Positions 1-10,326 are shown, counted from the stretch's first letter. The stretch is DNA of 64,000 bases from Malaciobacter mytili LMG 24559 (GCF_003346775.1 NZ_CP031219.1:2728001-2792000); one strand, 5' to 3'. Translations and numbers: made by a program. Notes: generated by a model not told the origin, from the letters alone.

Positions 1-426
1 TTTTAGAATATTTTTTGCTCTTTTATGATTAAAAATATCTTCACCAACTATTAATACTTTATTTCTTTTTTCTTGTGAAAGTTCTAAAATCTCTTCAAAT
101 TCTTCTTCTCCGGCACTTGATTCAGCAGAGATATATCCAATATCCAACTCATCTATATATTCTTGTATATTGTTATTTGAGTTTTTAACAAAAGTATCTA
201 AAAGTAAAGCACTAACGCCTTCTTCACTTCCTGCTTCATATTTTATAAATTGTGTATAAAAATCTTTTAAAGATAAAGTATCAACAGCATGCATATAAAC
301 AATATTGGCACTATTATTCTCTTTTGCTTCTTGTATTGCTTGAAAGATCTCTTTATTTGTATTTGATAAAAAAATACCAAAAGTTAAAATAAAATCACTA
401 TTTTTTAAAACTTCTAAATTCTTCAT
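1..426 (-). CDS. Complex I subunit in the NuoF position (partial, C-terminus outside window)
   Basis: The first 142 residues are visible; the gene runs off base 1. It starts with ATG at 426, overlapping the stop of the upstream small gene by 4 bases (ATGA), so the two are translationally coupled in the nuo operon. The visible part has no cysteine and no NADH- or FMN-binding glycine motif, so it is not a classical NuoF. Segments such as YEAGSEEGVSALLL recall the molybdopterin-fold part of NuoG. In Campylobacter jejuni the same place is held by Cj1574c, a non-canonical subunit thought to let complex I take electrons from flavodoxin instead of NADH. I infer the same role here from position. A fragment of NuoG is the alternative. 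Confidence 0.6.
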   Translation of the reverse strand, partial: MKNLEVLKNSDFILTFGIFLSNTNKEIFQAIQEAKENNSANIVYMHAVDTLSLKDFYTQFIKYEAGSEEGVSALLLDTFVKNSNNNIQEYIDELDIGYISAESSAGEEEFEEILELSQEKRNKVLIVGEDIFNHKRAKNILK

Positions 427-695
427 AGGTTCTCTTCTTTTTCTTCTAAAATCTCTTTTTTTTCTGGTTGCACTTTTTTAACTACAATTGTCCAATCAAC
501 TTCATTAAACTTAATTGAGTTCATTAAGGTATAACCATTTTCATATAATAAATCTGCACTTTTTTGAATAGGAGTAAAATCCCCTATTTCAAAGATAAAA
601 ATAGCATTTTCACCATCTTTTATATCATCTTTTAATAACTCTAACATTCTGTTATAAAAATTATCTTTTAAAGCTCTTAAATCATATCTTTTCAC
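423..695 (-). CDS. Small complex I subunit in the NuoE position (Cj1575c-like)
   Basis: This 90-residue protein lies directly after nuoD and before the NuoF-position gene. It contains no cysteine, so it cannot carry the [2Fe-2S] cluster of true NuoE, and it is about half the usual NuoE length. The end is strongly acidic and basic (EKKEILEEKEENL). In Campylobacter and relatives an equally small protein replaces NuoE, and complex I there uses a reduced flavodoxin or ferredoxin rather than NADH. The role as adaptor for the electron-input module is inferred from that precedent and from operon position. Confidence 0.65.
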   Translation of the reverse strand: MKRYDLRALKDNFYNRMLELLKDDIKDGENAIFIFEIGDFTPIQKSADLLYENGYTLMNSIKFNEVDWTIVVKKVQPEKKEILEEKEENL

Positions 696-704
696 AATTT
701 GCCT

Positions 705-1937
705 TTAACGATCAATTTCACCAAATACAACATTTAAGTTACCAATTAAAGTAACCACATCTGCTAATTGATGGCCAGGTAATAGGTCTTCTAAAAGTCC
801 CGTATGGAAAAAACTTGGCGCTCTTAATTTTAATTTATAAGCATAAGGGCTTCCATCACTTACAATCATAAAACCTAATTCACCTTTTGGTGATTCTGTT
901 GCAACATAAATTTCACCTTTTGGTGGTCTCATACCTTGTGTTACTAAAACAAAGTGTTGCATTAAAGAGTAGTTTTGAGTCATTATTTGCTCTTTAGGAG
1001 CTGAAATATACTCAGGAGCATGTGCCATTAATTCACTTTGGCTACTTTTATACATAGGTACTAATTGTCTTAAAATTTTTATAGACTCTCTTATTTCTTG
1101 CATATAACATTTATATCTTCCATAAGAATCCCCTGTAGTTGCAACTGGAATATCAAAATCAAGTTCAGGATATATACCATAAGGCATCTCACGTCTTAGA
1201 TCCCATTTAATCCCTGAACCTCTTAATGCAACCCCTGATACACCCCAAGATTTTGCAAGTTCAGGAGTTATTATACCTACATTTTCAAGTCTCATTCTCC
1301 AAATTCTATTCTCAGTTAATAAACCTTCATATTTATCAACTTCTACTTCTAAAATCTTTAAATATTTCTGTAAATCCTCACACCAAGAAGATGGTAAATC
1401 TAAAGGCACTCCACCTATTCTAACTGCACTATGAGTAAGCCTTGCACCGCAATAGTCTTCCATTAAGTCCATTGCGAACTCTCTTTCTCTAAAAGTATAT
1501 AAAAATACACTCATAGCTCCAACATCAAGGGCATGGGTTGCAAGCCAAAATAGATGAGAAATAATTCTATTTAATTCTAAAAGCATAGTTCTAATAATCT
1601 CAGCTCTTCTAGGAACTTGTATATCTAAAAGTTTTTCAACAGCTAAAGCAAAACCATAGTTATTTGAAGTAGAAGCTATATAATCCATTCTATCAGTAGT
1701 TGGCAAGAATTCATTATATATCATATTTTCTGCCATTTTTTCCATACCTCTATGAAGGTATCCCACATCAGGTCTAGCTTTTACTACTTCTTCCCCTTGA
1801 AGCTCTAAAATAAGTCTCATTTGCCCATGTGCAGAAGGGTGTTGTGGTCCAAAATTAACCACCATTGTATTATCTTCTCTTTCGAAATTTATATTTTCAA
1901 AAAAAGGTTTTAATCTATTTCCTACTTGTTGTTGCAT
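705..1937 (-). CDS. nuoD: NADH-quinone oxidoreductase (complex I) subunit D
   Basis: This 410-residue protein is the 49-kDa subunit of complex I, which sits in the peripheral arm and forms the quinone-binding pocket with NuoB. Diagnostic stretches are [15 protein letters not shown] near residue 30, [16 protein letters not shown], and the C-terminal [18 protein letters not shown] and [18 protein letters not shown]. The length is normal and the frame intact. The gene is 3 bases from the end of nuoC and 9 bases before the NuoE-position gene, all on the minus strand, so it is a middle gene of the nuo operon. Confidence 0.97.
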   Translation of the reverse strand: MQQQVGNRLKPFFENINFEREDNTMVVNFGPQHPSAHGQMRLILELQGEEVVKARPDVGYLHRGMEKMAENMIYNEFLPTTDRMDYIASTSNNYGFALAVEKLLDIQVPRRAEIIRTMLLELNRIISHLFWLATHALDVGAMSVFLYTFREREFAMDLMEDYCGARLTHSAVRIGGVPLDLPSSWCEDLQKYLKILEVEVDKYEGLLTENRIWRMRLENVGIITPELAKSWGVSGVALRGSGIKWDLRREMPYGIYPELDFDIPVATTGDSYGRYKCYMQEIRESIKILRQLVPMYKSSQSELMAHAPEYISAPKEQIMTQNYSLMQHFVLVTQGMRPPKGEIYVATESPKGELGFMIVSDGSPYAYKLKLRAPSFFHTGLLEDLLPGHQLADVVTLIGNLNVVFGEIDR

Positions 1938-1940
1938 AAC

Positions 1941-2750
1941 TTATCTTCTCTCTTTTAATGTTACAGAGTCTTCTTCTTTAAACTTCTTAATAAGTTTTAC
2001 TCCTTGCTCTTCTTGATAAGCCAATGGTGTATGTTCTGGTTCTTTACCATTTGATATATCAACTCCATAAGGCACTTCATGTCCTAATCTTGCAAATCTT
2101 GTAGTATCATATCTATCAATAGCTGCTGCATCTCTTATTTCTGGGCCTATTATTTGCCTTGCTTCTTTTCCAAAAATTTTATCAACTTCATACCAAGATG
2201 CTGCCTCATCTCCATGTAAAGGGTATGTTTTTCTTAAAGGATGATCATGCCAATCATTAGGCATAAGGATTCTTTTCATATTTGGATGATTTAAAATTTT
2301 CACCCCATACATATCATACATCTCTCTTTCTGCCCAATTTGCCATTTTAAATAAAGAATATACAGACTCTATTGGTTGTTTTTCTTCAATAAAACATTTA
2401 ACCCTAAGCCTTTTTCTTTTTGTTAAAGAAAGCATTTCATAAAATATTTCAAAACCACCCTTTGAAGCTATATAATCAATAGCAGAAAGCTCCATTAGCA
2501 TCTCATATTCAAGTTTAGTTTTTAAAAGCTCTAAAGTTTTTAAATTATCTTTAGGATTTATATATATTACTAAATGCTCTTTTTCAAGATATTTATCTAA
2601 AAGCTTTATTGTTGAAGATAAAACTTCCACATCATTTGCAAAAACTTCATCAGTAGATACTTCAAGTCTAGGAATTAAAGGAGTTACAAAAAATCTATCA
2701 TTATAGTATGCTTTTTGCTGCACATCAGTTTTTGATTTATACTCTCTCAT
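1941..2750 (-). CDS. nuoC: NADH-quinone oxidoreductase (complex I) subunit C
   Basis: This 269-residue protein is the 30-kDa peripheral-arm subunit of complex I. It has the family signature around residues 150-185: [18 protein letters not shown] followed by [19 protein letters not shown]. It is not fused to NuoD, unlike the NuoCD of Escherichia coli. The start overlaps the end of nuoB by 4 bases (ATGA), which indicates coupled translation. The C-terminal 50 residues after the signature are longer than in many NuoC proteins, as is common in this group. Confidence 0.96.
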   Translation of the reverse strand: MREYKSKTDVQQKAYYNDRFFVTPLIPRLEVSTDEVFANDVEVLSSTIKLLDKYLEKEHLVIYINPKDNLKTLELLKTKLEYEMLMELSAIDYIASKGGFEIFYEMLSLTKRKRLRVKCFIEEKQPIESVYSLFKMANWAEREMYDMYGVKILNHPNMKRILMPNDWHDHPLRKTYPLHGDEAASWYEVDKIFGKEARQIIGPEIRDAAAIDRYDTTRFARLGHEVPYGVDISNGKEPEHTPLAYQEEQGVKLIKKFKEEDSVTLKERR

Positions 2751-3256
2751 ACTAATCTCTTTTTCTTAATATTTCTAAAAATAGATTCTCTTCTAATCTT
2801 TTTTTGTAGCATCATAAGTGCATATTGTAAAGTTTCAGGTCTAGGAGCACACCCTGGAAGATATATATCAACTGGCACAATTCTATCTGCACCTTGAACA
2901 GTTGCATAAGTATTAAACATCCCACCTGTATTAGCGCAACTTCCCATAGAAATAACCCATTTAGGATCCGGCATTTGATCATATAATCTTCTCATAAATT
3001 CAGCATGTTTTTTTGTAAGAGTTCCAGCTATTACAATAACATCAGCTTGCCTTGGACTTGCTCTAAAAATAGTTCCAAATCTATCAAAGTCGTATCTAGA
3101 AGCTCCTGTTGCCATCATCTCAATAGCACAACAGGCAAGACCATAAGTTAGAGGCCATAAAGAGTTACTTCGTCCCCAATTTACTAGCTTATCAACTGTT
3201 GTTAAAGCTATTGGAGCACCGCCATTTGAAAAATAGTCTACTTTATGCTGTGCCAT
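2747..3256 (-). CDS. nuoB: NADH-quinone oxidoreductase (complex I) subunit B
   Basis: This 169-residue protein carries the N2 [4Fe-4S] cluster that hands electrons to quinone. The cluster ligands are visible: the paired cysteines in [11 protein letters not shown], one in [11 protein letters not shown] and one in LPGCAPRPE. The start lies 19 bases inside the end of nuoA, and the stop overlaps the nuoC start by 4 bases. Length and motifs are normal. Confidence 0.97.
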   Translation of the reverse strand: MAQHKVDYFSNGGAPIALTTVDKLVNWGRSNSLWPLTYGLACCAIEMMATGASRYDFDRFGTIFRASPRQADVIVIAGTLTKKHAEFMRRLYDQMPDPKWVISMGSCANTGGMFNTYATVQGADRIVPVDIYLPGCAPRPETLQYALMMLQKKIRRESIFRNIKKKRLV

Positions 3257-3630
3257 TCAAGTGCTCCTTTTTTCCATGCATAAATAAATCCAATAGTTAA
3301 AATTACAATAAATAAAATCATCTCAATAAATCCAAACCAACCAAGAACTTTAAAATCCACAGCCCAAGGGAACATAAAGATAATTTCAATATCAAATAAA
3401 ATAAATAATAAAGCCATAAGATAGAATTGAACCGAGATAGTATTAGGTTGTTTTGTAACTTCAGGTCCACACTCATATAAAGATACTTTTAACTTTTCAG
3501 TATTTAGCCTTGCAATTTTTCTACTAATAACCCTTGCAAGATACACAGTTAAGATAAAAGCAGTAAATGTTAAAACGAACATAACAAATACACCAAAATA
3601 CGGATGAGAAAAATCCATATGCGTCATCAT
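3238..3630 (-). CDS. nuoA: NADH-quinone oxidoreductase (complex I) subunit A
   Basis: This 130-residue membrane subunit has three predicted hydrophobic helices and the conserved segment YECGPEV after helix 1, followed by [19 protein letters not shown]. It is the first gene of the nuo operon. Two adjacent ATG codons (3630 and 3627) follow the Shine-Dalgarno sequence AAGGA. The second gives the more usual spacing, so the true start may be three bases later. Confidence 0.95.
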   Translation of the reverse strand: MMTHMDFSHPYFGVFVMFVLTFTAFILTVYLARVISRKIARLNTEKLKVSLYECGPEVTKQPNTISVQFYLMALLFILFDIEIIFMFPWAVDFKVLGWFGFIEMILFIVILTIGFIYAWKKGALEWHSIK

Positions 3631-4231
3631 GTATCCTTAAGATTTAATTTATACACTTAAGTGTTAATTAATTTATTATTTAAATCCTATCTAATATCTA
3701 CTAAAGCTATACTTATGCTACGCTTGGCTACATACTTAAATTAAGAAAATTTTTAGATATTATTAGAATCCATAAAAAATTTTATAAATTTCTTACAAAA
3801 AAGTAATATAGAAAAGTTACCTATATTATAATTTTGCAGTTTTATTTGTCACTATCTTCCTAGTAAGATAATTTTACAAATCTTTAATATTTTATTTTTT
3901 AAAAATAAATGATTATTATTATAATTATAATGTAGATAAATATAGATAAAATTTTATTTTTTAATTAACTTTTTTAGAAAGACTATTTTAAGGTGCCTTG
4001 AGAAGTTTTTAAAATTTATTTCTAAAATAAATATATAATTTTTATATAAAAAAAATCTATTTTAAAGAATTCTTAAACCTTAAAAATAAGTTTTATTTAT
4101 TTTTATATTTGTCATTTTTTTATTTGATTTTTTATAATAAAAGGTGGTTACTTAAATAAAAAGATTTTTTTCAATTAAAAATATGAGTTTTAGCTCTTTT
4201 TTTATAAGTATAACTTATAGTATAAAAATAA
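3631..4231. other. 600-base intergenic region upstream of the nuo operon
   Basis: No open reading frame with a recognisable product, tRNA or other RNA gene is visible here. The stretch is extremely AT-rich. It should hold the nuo promoter close to 3650-3700, where a 12-base palindrome lies. A run around 3909-3931 (TGATTATTATTATAATTATA) is faintly like a Fur box, but at this base composition it cannot be separated from chance. Confidence 0.5.
3653..3664. promoter_or_regulatory. Palindrome upstream of nuoA (possible operator)
   Basis: ACACTTAAGTGT is a perfect 12-base palindrome lying 23 bases before the first nuoA ATG. Read on the minus strand it is followed by TATAAA. It could be an operator or sit in the 5' leader of the nuo transcript. 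The binding protein is unknown. Confidence 0.3.
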
Positions 4232-4258
4232 AAAAAGTAGAAATTACTTCTACTTTTT
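4232..4258 (-). terminator. Hairpin terminator after the AAA ATPase gene
   Basis: Arms AAAAAGTAGAA (4232-4242) and TTCTACTTTTT (4248-4258) are complementary around a 5-base loop. On the minus strand the stem ends in a run of T. It begins 8 bases after the stop of the ATPase gene. Confidence 0.7.
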
Positions 4259-4265
4259 AACTATT

Positions 4266-6002
4266 TTAACTCATAAATCCCATTTTATTTTCTGTATCAA
4301 AATTGCCTTTTTGCTCTTTTTCTATTTGTTCTTTAAAAGACTCAACAGTAAAAATTGGTTCCTCTTCTAGGGCAATTTTATAAGCTGTATTTTTAATAAT
4401 CATCTCAATTTGTCCACCTGTTAATTCATATGAAACAAGTTTTTCTATATCAAAATTCTCACTTAAAGGTAAAGATTCAGGAAGTAGTTTTTCCCAAAGT
4501 TTTCTTCTTTGTTCTAAATTTGGTTTTTTAAATTCTATTTTATAATTAAATCTTCTTGAAAAAGCTGTATCAATAGATTCTAATAAATTTGTAGTGGCTA
4601 TTAAAATCCCATCAAATCTCTCAATTTGCTCTAAGAAAATATTTTGCATTTGGTTATGCATTTTTTCACTTCCACTATTTGAAGTGCTACTTCTTGAGCT
4701 TAAAAACTGATCTGCTTCATTTAAAAGCAATATAGGTTCTGATTTAGTTTTATCTACTAAATCTCTATATGTATCAAAAATACTTCTAACATTTTTTTCA
4801 CTCTCACCCACATACATAGATAAAATCTTACTACAATCAAAACTTAATACTTCTCTTTTTAAAGATTTTGCTAAAGCTAAAGCGGTTAAAGTTTTTCCTG
4901 TTCCTGCAAAACCATAGAAAATAATTCTTGCTTCAATTCCTTTTCTTTTATCTTTTACTCCCCACTGCTTTAACCTATTTAAAACATTTTTATCTACTTG
5001 TTTAAGTAAAGCATCTAAAGTTTCTCTTGTTTTTTCATTTAAAACAACATCTTCTAAAGTTTTATTTGTAGAGATAAGTTCAAACATCTCTTGCTCTTTA
5101 ATAACAGAGTCTAATTTCATCTTAGCTCTTCTACTTTTCTTTTTTGTAGGATGAGAGATTTTATATAAGATTTCATCAGGAATAAAAAAGTTTCTATTAA
5201 TCCCTCCAAAAGGTGTTAAAACCTCATCATAATCTATTAAACTATTTGATACTAGTTTAGAACTTTCTTCAAGTAAACTTCTATATTTAATCTTTTCATA
5301 ATCATCACTAGAAATAAGTTCAATTAAAGAATTCATATCTCTAATTGTCCCATCACCACCTGAATACTCCTCTTTTAATAAAGCTAAAAATATCATTTGT
5401 TCTTGCTCATTTAGTGAGTGTTCTTTAAAAAAGTCTTCAAGCATTATCTCTTTTTCTGTAACTTTAACTCTCTCTTTAATTCTATTTTCTAACATCATTA
5501 GTTTTGATTTTAGTCTATTTCTATTAGGAGAGTTCTCATCAAAATTTCTTTTAACCATATTTAACTGTTGAGCTAAATCTATTTTAAAAAACTGATCTTG
5601 CAAATACTCTAAATGATCACTATATTTTTTAATTTCAGGAAGAATGAACTCTAAAGAACCTTCCTCTAAAAGTTTTAAAAATGAAGTTGATAAAGATACA
5701 GATGAGTTTAAAAGTTCAAGCTTTGAAATATCACTTATTTTTACATGATCAAAACTATTATGTACTAGCCACCCCAATTCTAAAAGTGATTTAATACAGT
5801 CAATTTTATATAAATGCTCATAGTTTTTTATTTCATAAAATTCACTTAAAATATCAATTACAATTAAAGCATCTCTACCACTTATATACTCTTTTGTAAT
5901 ATATTGTAAGATTTTTGCTTCTTCATTTGTACACTTTAATTGTCCAAATAAAGTAGTTTTTGTTATATCTTTTGCATTAATAAACTCAATTATTTCTTTC
6001 AT
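4266..6002 (-). CDS. AAA-family ATPase of unknown role
   Basis: This 578-residue protein has an N-terminal helical region (about 1-330) without recognisable motifs and a C-terminal AAA module. Walker A is FYGFAGTGKTLTALALAKSL near residue 365. The Walker B region reads PILLLNEADQFLSSR, where the usual aspartate before the glutamate is asparagine. ATTNL and SRRFNYKIEFKKP give the sensor and arginine-finger region, and GGQIEMIIKNTA fits sensor 2. The layout resembles FtsH/Cdc48-type AAA proteins without a protease domain. The gene overlaps the upstream small membrane-protein gene by 17 bases, so the two probably work together. Substrate and function are not evident. Confidence 0.8.
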   Translation of the reverse strand: MKEIIEFINAKDITKTTLFGQLKCTNEEAKILQYITKEYISGRDALIVIDILSEFYEIKNYEHLYKIDCIKSLLELGWLVHNSFDHVKISDISKLELLNSSVSLSTSFLKLLEEGSLEFILPEIKKYSDHLEYLQDQFFKIDLAQQLNMVKRNFDENSPNRNRLKSKLMMLENRIKERVKVTEKEIMLEDFFKEHSLNEQEQMIFLALLKEEYSGGDGTIRDMNSLIELISSDDYEKIKYRSLLEESSKLVSNSLIDYDEVLTPFGGINRNFFIPDEILYKISHPTKKKSRRAKMKLDSVIKEQEMFELISTNKTLEDVVLNEKTRETLDALLKQVDKNVLNRLKQWGVKDKRKGIEARIIFYGFAGTGKTLTALALAKSLKREVLSFDCSKILSMYVGESEKNVRSIFDTYRDLVDKTKSEPILLLNEADQFLSSRSSTSNSGSEKMHNQMQNIFLEQIERFDGILIATTNLLESIDTAFSRRFNYKIEFKKPNLEQRRKLWEKLLPESLPLSENFDIEKLVSYELTGGQIEMIIKNTAYKIALEEEPIFTVESFKEQIEKEQKGNFDTENKMGFMS

Positions 6003-6348
6003 TTTGTAACTTTTCCTGTAAAAATTTATAAAAGATTTCCATATCTTCTTTTGAATTAAAATCTAACTTTTTATCATTAAATATTATGCTATTTTTTTGT
6101 TTTTCTATCTTATTTATATCTTTAAAAAAATACTCAGCCTTATTTTTTTGTAAATCTATTACTAAACTATTTTTCATCTCTAAAACTCTATTTTCACATA
6201 TGGCTTTATATGAACCTTTAGAATAGATATAATTTTTACAATTTTGAGTTTTTATATACTCTTCAAGCTCTTTTAAATTTGAGTTGTCATACATATTTAG
6301 TGCGATAAAAATAAATGCTATAAAACCGAAAAACACTAAAAATAACAT
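5986..6348 (-). CDS. Small single-pass membrane protein
   Basis: This 120-residue protein begins with a hydrophobic segment (LFLVFFGFIAFIFIALNMY) and continues with a lysine- and glutamate-rich soluble part. I recognise no family. It contains two cysteines (QNCKNY, AICENR) in the soluble part. Its end overlaps the start of the AAA ATPase gene by 17 bases, so it is very likely co-transcribed and may anchor or regulate that ATPase at the membrane; this is inference. Confidence 0.6.
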   Translation of the reverse strand: MLFLVFFGFIAFIFIALNMYDNSNLKELEEYIKTQNCKNYIYSKGSYKAICENRVLEMKNSLVIDLQKNKAEYFFKDINKIEKQKNSIIFNDKKLDFNSKEDMEIFYKFLQEKLQNERNN

Positions 6349-6563
6349 AACCTACTCCTAAAATAAAAGAATAGATAATACATAAAAGTCTCTTAACTGT
6401 TAATGAGTTAATTTTTATAAGTATTTTATGTGCTATAGCTTGAATTAAGATTAGTTAGTCTATTATCAGATTTTAATAATGGTTGTTAATTACAACTAAG
6501 TTAGATTTTATCTAAAATTGGTGGTACAAAGTACTAAATTATTTTAATTAAAAAAGAGAGATT

Positions 6564-8921
6564 ATGAAAATAGCAATATCAATTTTTTTAACCTTATTAT
6601 TTTTAACTGGTTGTTCTACTTTGAATTTTCAAAATACTGTAAGTTCAAAAGAAGAATTAATAAATAAAGCAAATAAGGGTGATATTAAAGCAATGATTGC
6701 TTTAAATAAGTATTATAAATTCCCAGAAACAAAAGAGGGATTTGATCTTTATAATAAATGGTATGAAACTATTAATAAAGAAGATAAAACAGAAGATATT
6801 TTAGAGTTTGCAAATATTTTTTCAAAATACAATGATATGTTTATTAATGGAAAACAAAAAACTCAACATTTATATAATCTTGCAGTTGAGTTAGGAAGTG
6901 AAGATGCTTTATTTTTACAAATTGAAGCATATTTAAAAGAGTATAATTATCCTAAAATCAATCAAATAAAGAAAAAAATTTTAGAAAATCCAACAGAAGA
7001 AAAATTAACTAAATTATATACTCTTTATAAAAGTAAATATATGAATACAGAAGCTTCAAAAATAATTGAGCTTATGACAAGTTACGGATTTACTTATAAA
7101 CAAACAACAGAAGAAAAGCTAAAGGATTTAATATATAAAAAAGATAGTCAAGATGAGATAAATAAAATTTTAGAGGAAGTTATAGCTTCAAAAGACTCTA
7201 AAGAGATTTTTCAAACAGCAGATTATCTAAAAAAGAAATATAAATATACTTATGCTTTAAAACTTTATGAAGCAGGACTTTTACTTGATAATACAAATGC
7301 TCATGCTTATTATGAAGCTTCAGAAATTTACAGAAGAGGTAACTATACTGAAAATCTAAAAAGAGATGAGAATAAAGCTCTTGAGTCATTACAAAAAGCT
7401 GCTGATTATAATCACTTTAAAGCAAGTGCTGAGTTATTAAGAGAATATACAAAAAATCAAGAGAATATACAAGATTATTTTAATTTAGTAGAAAAACTAA
7501 AACAAACAAAAGAAGGTAAAAGAGCCTTAGCACAGTATTACTACAACAATTATAAAAAAGCTAAAGCAAATGAGATTTTAAATGAGCTAGCACAAGAAGG
7601 TGATGAAGAGGCTATTTTAGAGCTTGCTTTAAGAATTCCATCAAAATATAGTTTTAATCCTGAAGAGTTTAATTTAACAAAAAAATGGCAAAAAAATATT
7701 ATTGAAAGTAATAATCTATCTTTAAAAAAGAAATTTGAAGAAAAAATCTCTTCTTTTAGATTCGCTTCTTATTATACAACAATGAATGAAGAGTTAGTAA
7801 AAAAAGCTTTAGAAGAAAAAAATATTATAACTTTAAGAGAGCTATATATAAAAAATAGATATAGAAATTATGATATAGCACTTGAGTATTTACAAACAGC
7901 TGCAAATTATGGTGATGTAAAAAGTAATTTAAATTTAGCAAGAGACTATTTAGGAAGTAAAAAAGAGGAAGATATAAATAAAGTTTTAGCTATTTATGAA
8001 GATTTAGCACAAAAAGGTGATATAAATACTACAAGAACCTTAGCAGAATTTTATTTCTATCCTCCATATACAAAAGAAAATTTTAAAGACTATAAAAAAG
8101 CTATTTACTACTATGAAAAAGCTGCTAATATGGGTGATTTAAGATCTATTAAAAAACTAGCTCAAATATTTCTTTGTGGAGAATGTGAAAGTAAAAAACT
8201 TGTAGATTATAAAAAAGCTAAAATTTATTTAGAAAAATTAGCACAAATGGGAGAAGCTAGAGATTTATTTAATCTTGGATGGACTTATAATTTTGGAAAA
8301 GGTGTAGAAAAAGATTTACTAAAAGCAAAAGAGTATTATGAAAAAGCAGCAAATTTAGGATTTTCAAGTGCTTATTATAATCTTGCATGGTTATATTATA
8401 AAGATGATGTAATTAAAGTAGATTATAAAAAAGCTTTAGAATATCTAAAAAAAGGTGTAGAATTAAATAACTCAAATTGTATAAATCTTTTAGGATTATT
8501 TTATGAAAAAGGGTATGGAGTTGAAAAAAATATGCAAACTGCCATTTCATATTATAAACAAATAGCTAATTTTGATAAATATGCAGCAAATAATCTTGCA
8601 AACTATTATAGAGATAATAAAAACTATAAAGAAGCTTTTAAATATTATGAAATTGGAAGCCAATTAGGAAATGATGAGTCTATGAATGAATTAGGTATTA
8701 TTTATGAACAAGGATTAGGAGTGCAAAAAGATATACAAACTGCACTAAACTATTATAATAAAGCTTATAATGCCAATTTAAACCCACATGCAGCATATAA
8801 TATAGGTTTAATATATCATTATGCAAAAGGTGGAATTAAAAAAGATTTACAATTAGCAAAAAAATGGTATAAAAGATCAACAATTGATGATGCTAAAAAA
8901 CAACTAGCAAAAATTAAATAA
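6564..8921 (+). CDS. Sel1-repeat (TPR-like) lipoprotein
   Basis: The 785-residue product starts with a lipoprotein signal peptide ending in LFLTGCS, so Cys17 should be lipidated. From about residue 240 to the end there are repeated Sel1-type units with the pattern A..Y..G.GV.KD..KA..YY.KAA, clearest in the C-terminal half (for example GWTYNFGKGVEKDLLKAKEYYEKAANLG). Such solenoids bind other proteins. At 785 residues this is a long member. It is transcribed alone from a divergent region and ends at a bidirectional terminator shared with the AEC gene. The partner is not known. Confidence 0.85.
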   Translation: MKIAISIFLTLLFLTGCSTLNFQNTVSSKEELINKANKGDIKAMIALNKYYKFPETKEGFDLYNKWYETINKEDKTEDILEFANIFSKYNDMFINGKQKTQHLYNLAVELGSEDALFLQIEAYLKEYNYPKINQIKKKILENPTEEKLTKLYTLYKSKYMNTEASKIIELMTSYGFTYKQTTEEKLKDLIYKKDSQDEINKILEEVIASKDSKEIFQTADYLKKKYKYTYALKLYEAGLLLDNTNAHAYYEASEIYRRGNYTENLKRDENKALESLQKAADYNHFKASAELLREYTKNQENIQDYFNLVEKLKQTKEGKRALAQYYYNNYKKAKANEILNELAQEGDEEAILELALRIPSKYSFNPEEFNLTKKWQKNIIESNNLSLKKKFEEKISSFRFASYYTTMNEELVKKALEEKNIITLRELYIKNRYRNYDIALEYLQTAANYGDVKSNLNLARDYLGSKKEEDINKVLAIYEDLAQKGDINTTRTLAEFYFYPPYTKENFKDYKKAIYYYEKAANMGDLRSIKKLAQIFLCGECESKKLVDYKKAKIYLEKLAQMGEARDLFNLGWTYNFGKGVEKDLLKAKEYYEKAANLGFSSAYYNLAWLYYKDDVIKVDYKKALEYLKKGVELNNSNCINLLGLFYEKGYGVEKNMQTAISYYKQIANFDKYAANNLANYYRDNKNYKEAFKYYEIGSQLGNDESMNELGIIYEQGLGVQKDIQTALNYYNKAYNANLNPHAAYNIGLIYHYAKGGIKKDLQLAKKWYKRSTIDDAKKQLAKIK

Positions 8922-8922
8922 T

Positions 8923-8947
8923 AAAGAGTAGTTTTAAACTACTCTTT
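8923..8947. terminator. Bidirectional hairpin terminator between the convergent Sel1 and AEC genes
   Basis: AAAGAGTAGTTT and AAACTACTCTTT form a near-uninterrupted inverted repeat with a single central base. It overlaps the stop codon of the minus-strand gene and follows the plus-strand stop by 1 base, and T-runs flank it on both strands. Confidence 0.75.
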
Positions 8948-9873
8948 TAAAAATATCCTTGAAGAAGCATTAAAAATGCAGAGATTGTAAAAATAGAAAC
9001 TAAAGTTTCTGCTGTAATAATTGTAGACATTAATTTTAAATCTCCTCCAAGTTCCCTTGCTAAAATATAAGAGCTTGAAGCTGTTGGCATTGAACCAAAA
9101 AGAACTAATATTGCTAAAGCTTGGCCTTGTATTCCAAAAGCTTGCCCTATAAAAAAAATAAAAGTAGGAAATAATGCAAGTTTAGTAAAAAGTGAACTAA
9201 ATAACTCTAATTTTACTTCTTTAATATGTTTTATATGAAGTCCTACTCCAACAGATAAAAGTCCTAAAGGAAGTGCTGCAGAACTTAAAATACCTAAAGT
9301 TTTTTCAATTGGTGCATATAAACTAATTCCAAAATAGTTTAATAAACCTCCAAATATACATCCTAAAATTAGGGGATTTTTAATAATAGACTTAATAAAA
9401 GAGATTACTGTTATTTTACTACTAGCAGCATATATAGAAAAAATACTAATACAAAATACATTTATTATTGGTATCATAAAAGTCATTAAAAGTGCAGCTA
9501 AAACTAAACCACTATCTCCAAAAATAGCATCTGTTAAAGCTAAAAATACATAAGTATTAAACCTTATTGCACCTTGATAAATAGAAGTAAAAGCTTTACC
9601 ATCAAATAAAAATAAAAATTTAGATAAAAGCATTAAAAATATAGTTATAAATATTAAAGTAAGTATAGATGAAGAAATAAATGCAAAACCATCTATTTCA
9701 TTTAAAGAAGCAGTTGAAAGTTTATAAACTAATAAAGCAGGGAAAAGTACATAATATGTAAATTTATCTGCATACTGCCAAAATTCAATACTTGGAAACT
9801 CTATTCGTTTAAATAAATATCCTAAAAAAATTAAAAAAGAAACAGGTAATAGTGCCACTAAAATTGTTTCCAT
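8947..9873 (-). CDS. AEC (auxin efflux carrier) family permease
   Basis: The 308-residue protein is almost entirely hydrophobic, with about ten membrane helices in two halves typical of the AEC/malate permease family. Recognisable parts are the N-terminal LLPVSFLIFLGYLFKR, the middle NPLILGCIFGGLLNYFG, and the C-terminal FGSMPTASSSYILARELGGD, a conserved family signature. These permeases move carboxylates or related anions; the substrate cannot be read from sequence. The gene stands alone on the minus strand. Confidence 0.85.
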   Translation of the reverse strand: METILVALLPVSFLIFLGYLFKRIEFPSIEFWQYADKFTYYVLFPALLVYKLSTASLNEIDGFAFISSSILTLIFITIFLMLLSKFLFLFDGKAFTSIYQGAIRFNTYVFLALTDAIFGDSGLVLAALLMTFMIPIINVFCISIFSIYAASSKITVISFIKSIIKNPLILGCIFGGLLNYFGISLYAPIEKTLGILSSAALPLGLLSVGVGLHIKHIKEVKLELFSSLFTKLALFPTFIFFIGQAFGIQGQALAILVLFGSMPTASSSYILARELGGDLKLMSTIITAETLVSIFTISAFLMLLQGYF

Positions 9874-10019
9874 AATTCTCCCTTTGAAAACATTTTTCTT
9901 TATTGATTAAAAATTAAAGGGGAAATTATACTCTTTTTTTCAATATTTTCAATTAGAGTAAAAAAGTAACTATTATTTAATTTTAAACTAAAACATTTTT
10001 TTAATATATTTATAAAAAA

Positions 10020-10259
10020 TCACTTAAAAAACTCTGATATTTCAACATCTAATACATATGCAATTTTACCCAAATGTTCAAGATTAAAATGGTAACCTTT
10101 ATGGTATATCTCTGCATAAGAGATAACACTAACACTTTTATGTCCTATTGCATGAGACAAGGCTAATTGGCTTATCCCTTTTTGTATTCTTATTTGCTTT
10201 ACATTGTTTCCTATTTTTTTATGAAATTGCTCTAAATTGAAATTATCAATATCTTTCAT
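10020..10259 (-). CDS. Small XRE-family DNA-binding regulator
   Basis: This 79-residue protein is essentially one helix-turn-helix domain: IGNNVKQIRIQKGISQLALSHAIGHKS, followed by helices that end in EISEFF. It is divergent from the 75-residue gene at 10383, and the 123-base gap holds a perfect 18-base palindrome, the expected arrangement for an autoregulator controlling both promoters. No toxin gene is visible beside it. Confidence 0.8.
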   Translation of the reverse strand: MKDIDNFNLEQFHKKIGNNVKQIRIQKGISQLALSHAIGHKSVSVISYAEIYHKGYHFNLEHLGKIAYVLDVEISEFFK

Positions 10260-10326
10260 TATATAATTTTTTTGCCTTATTTATATAAGTTGAGATTAAA
10301 TTTTAGGAAGTTATAATCAAATGTAC

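Noticed and set aside
1226-1423. Plus-strand frame inside nuoD
   Set aside because: It is antisense to a conserved gene, has no ribosome site and no recognisable product.
3900-3935. Fur box upstream of nuo
   Set aside because: The match is weak and the region is so AT-rich that such runs are expected by chance.
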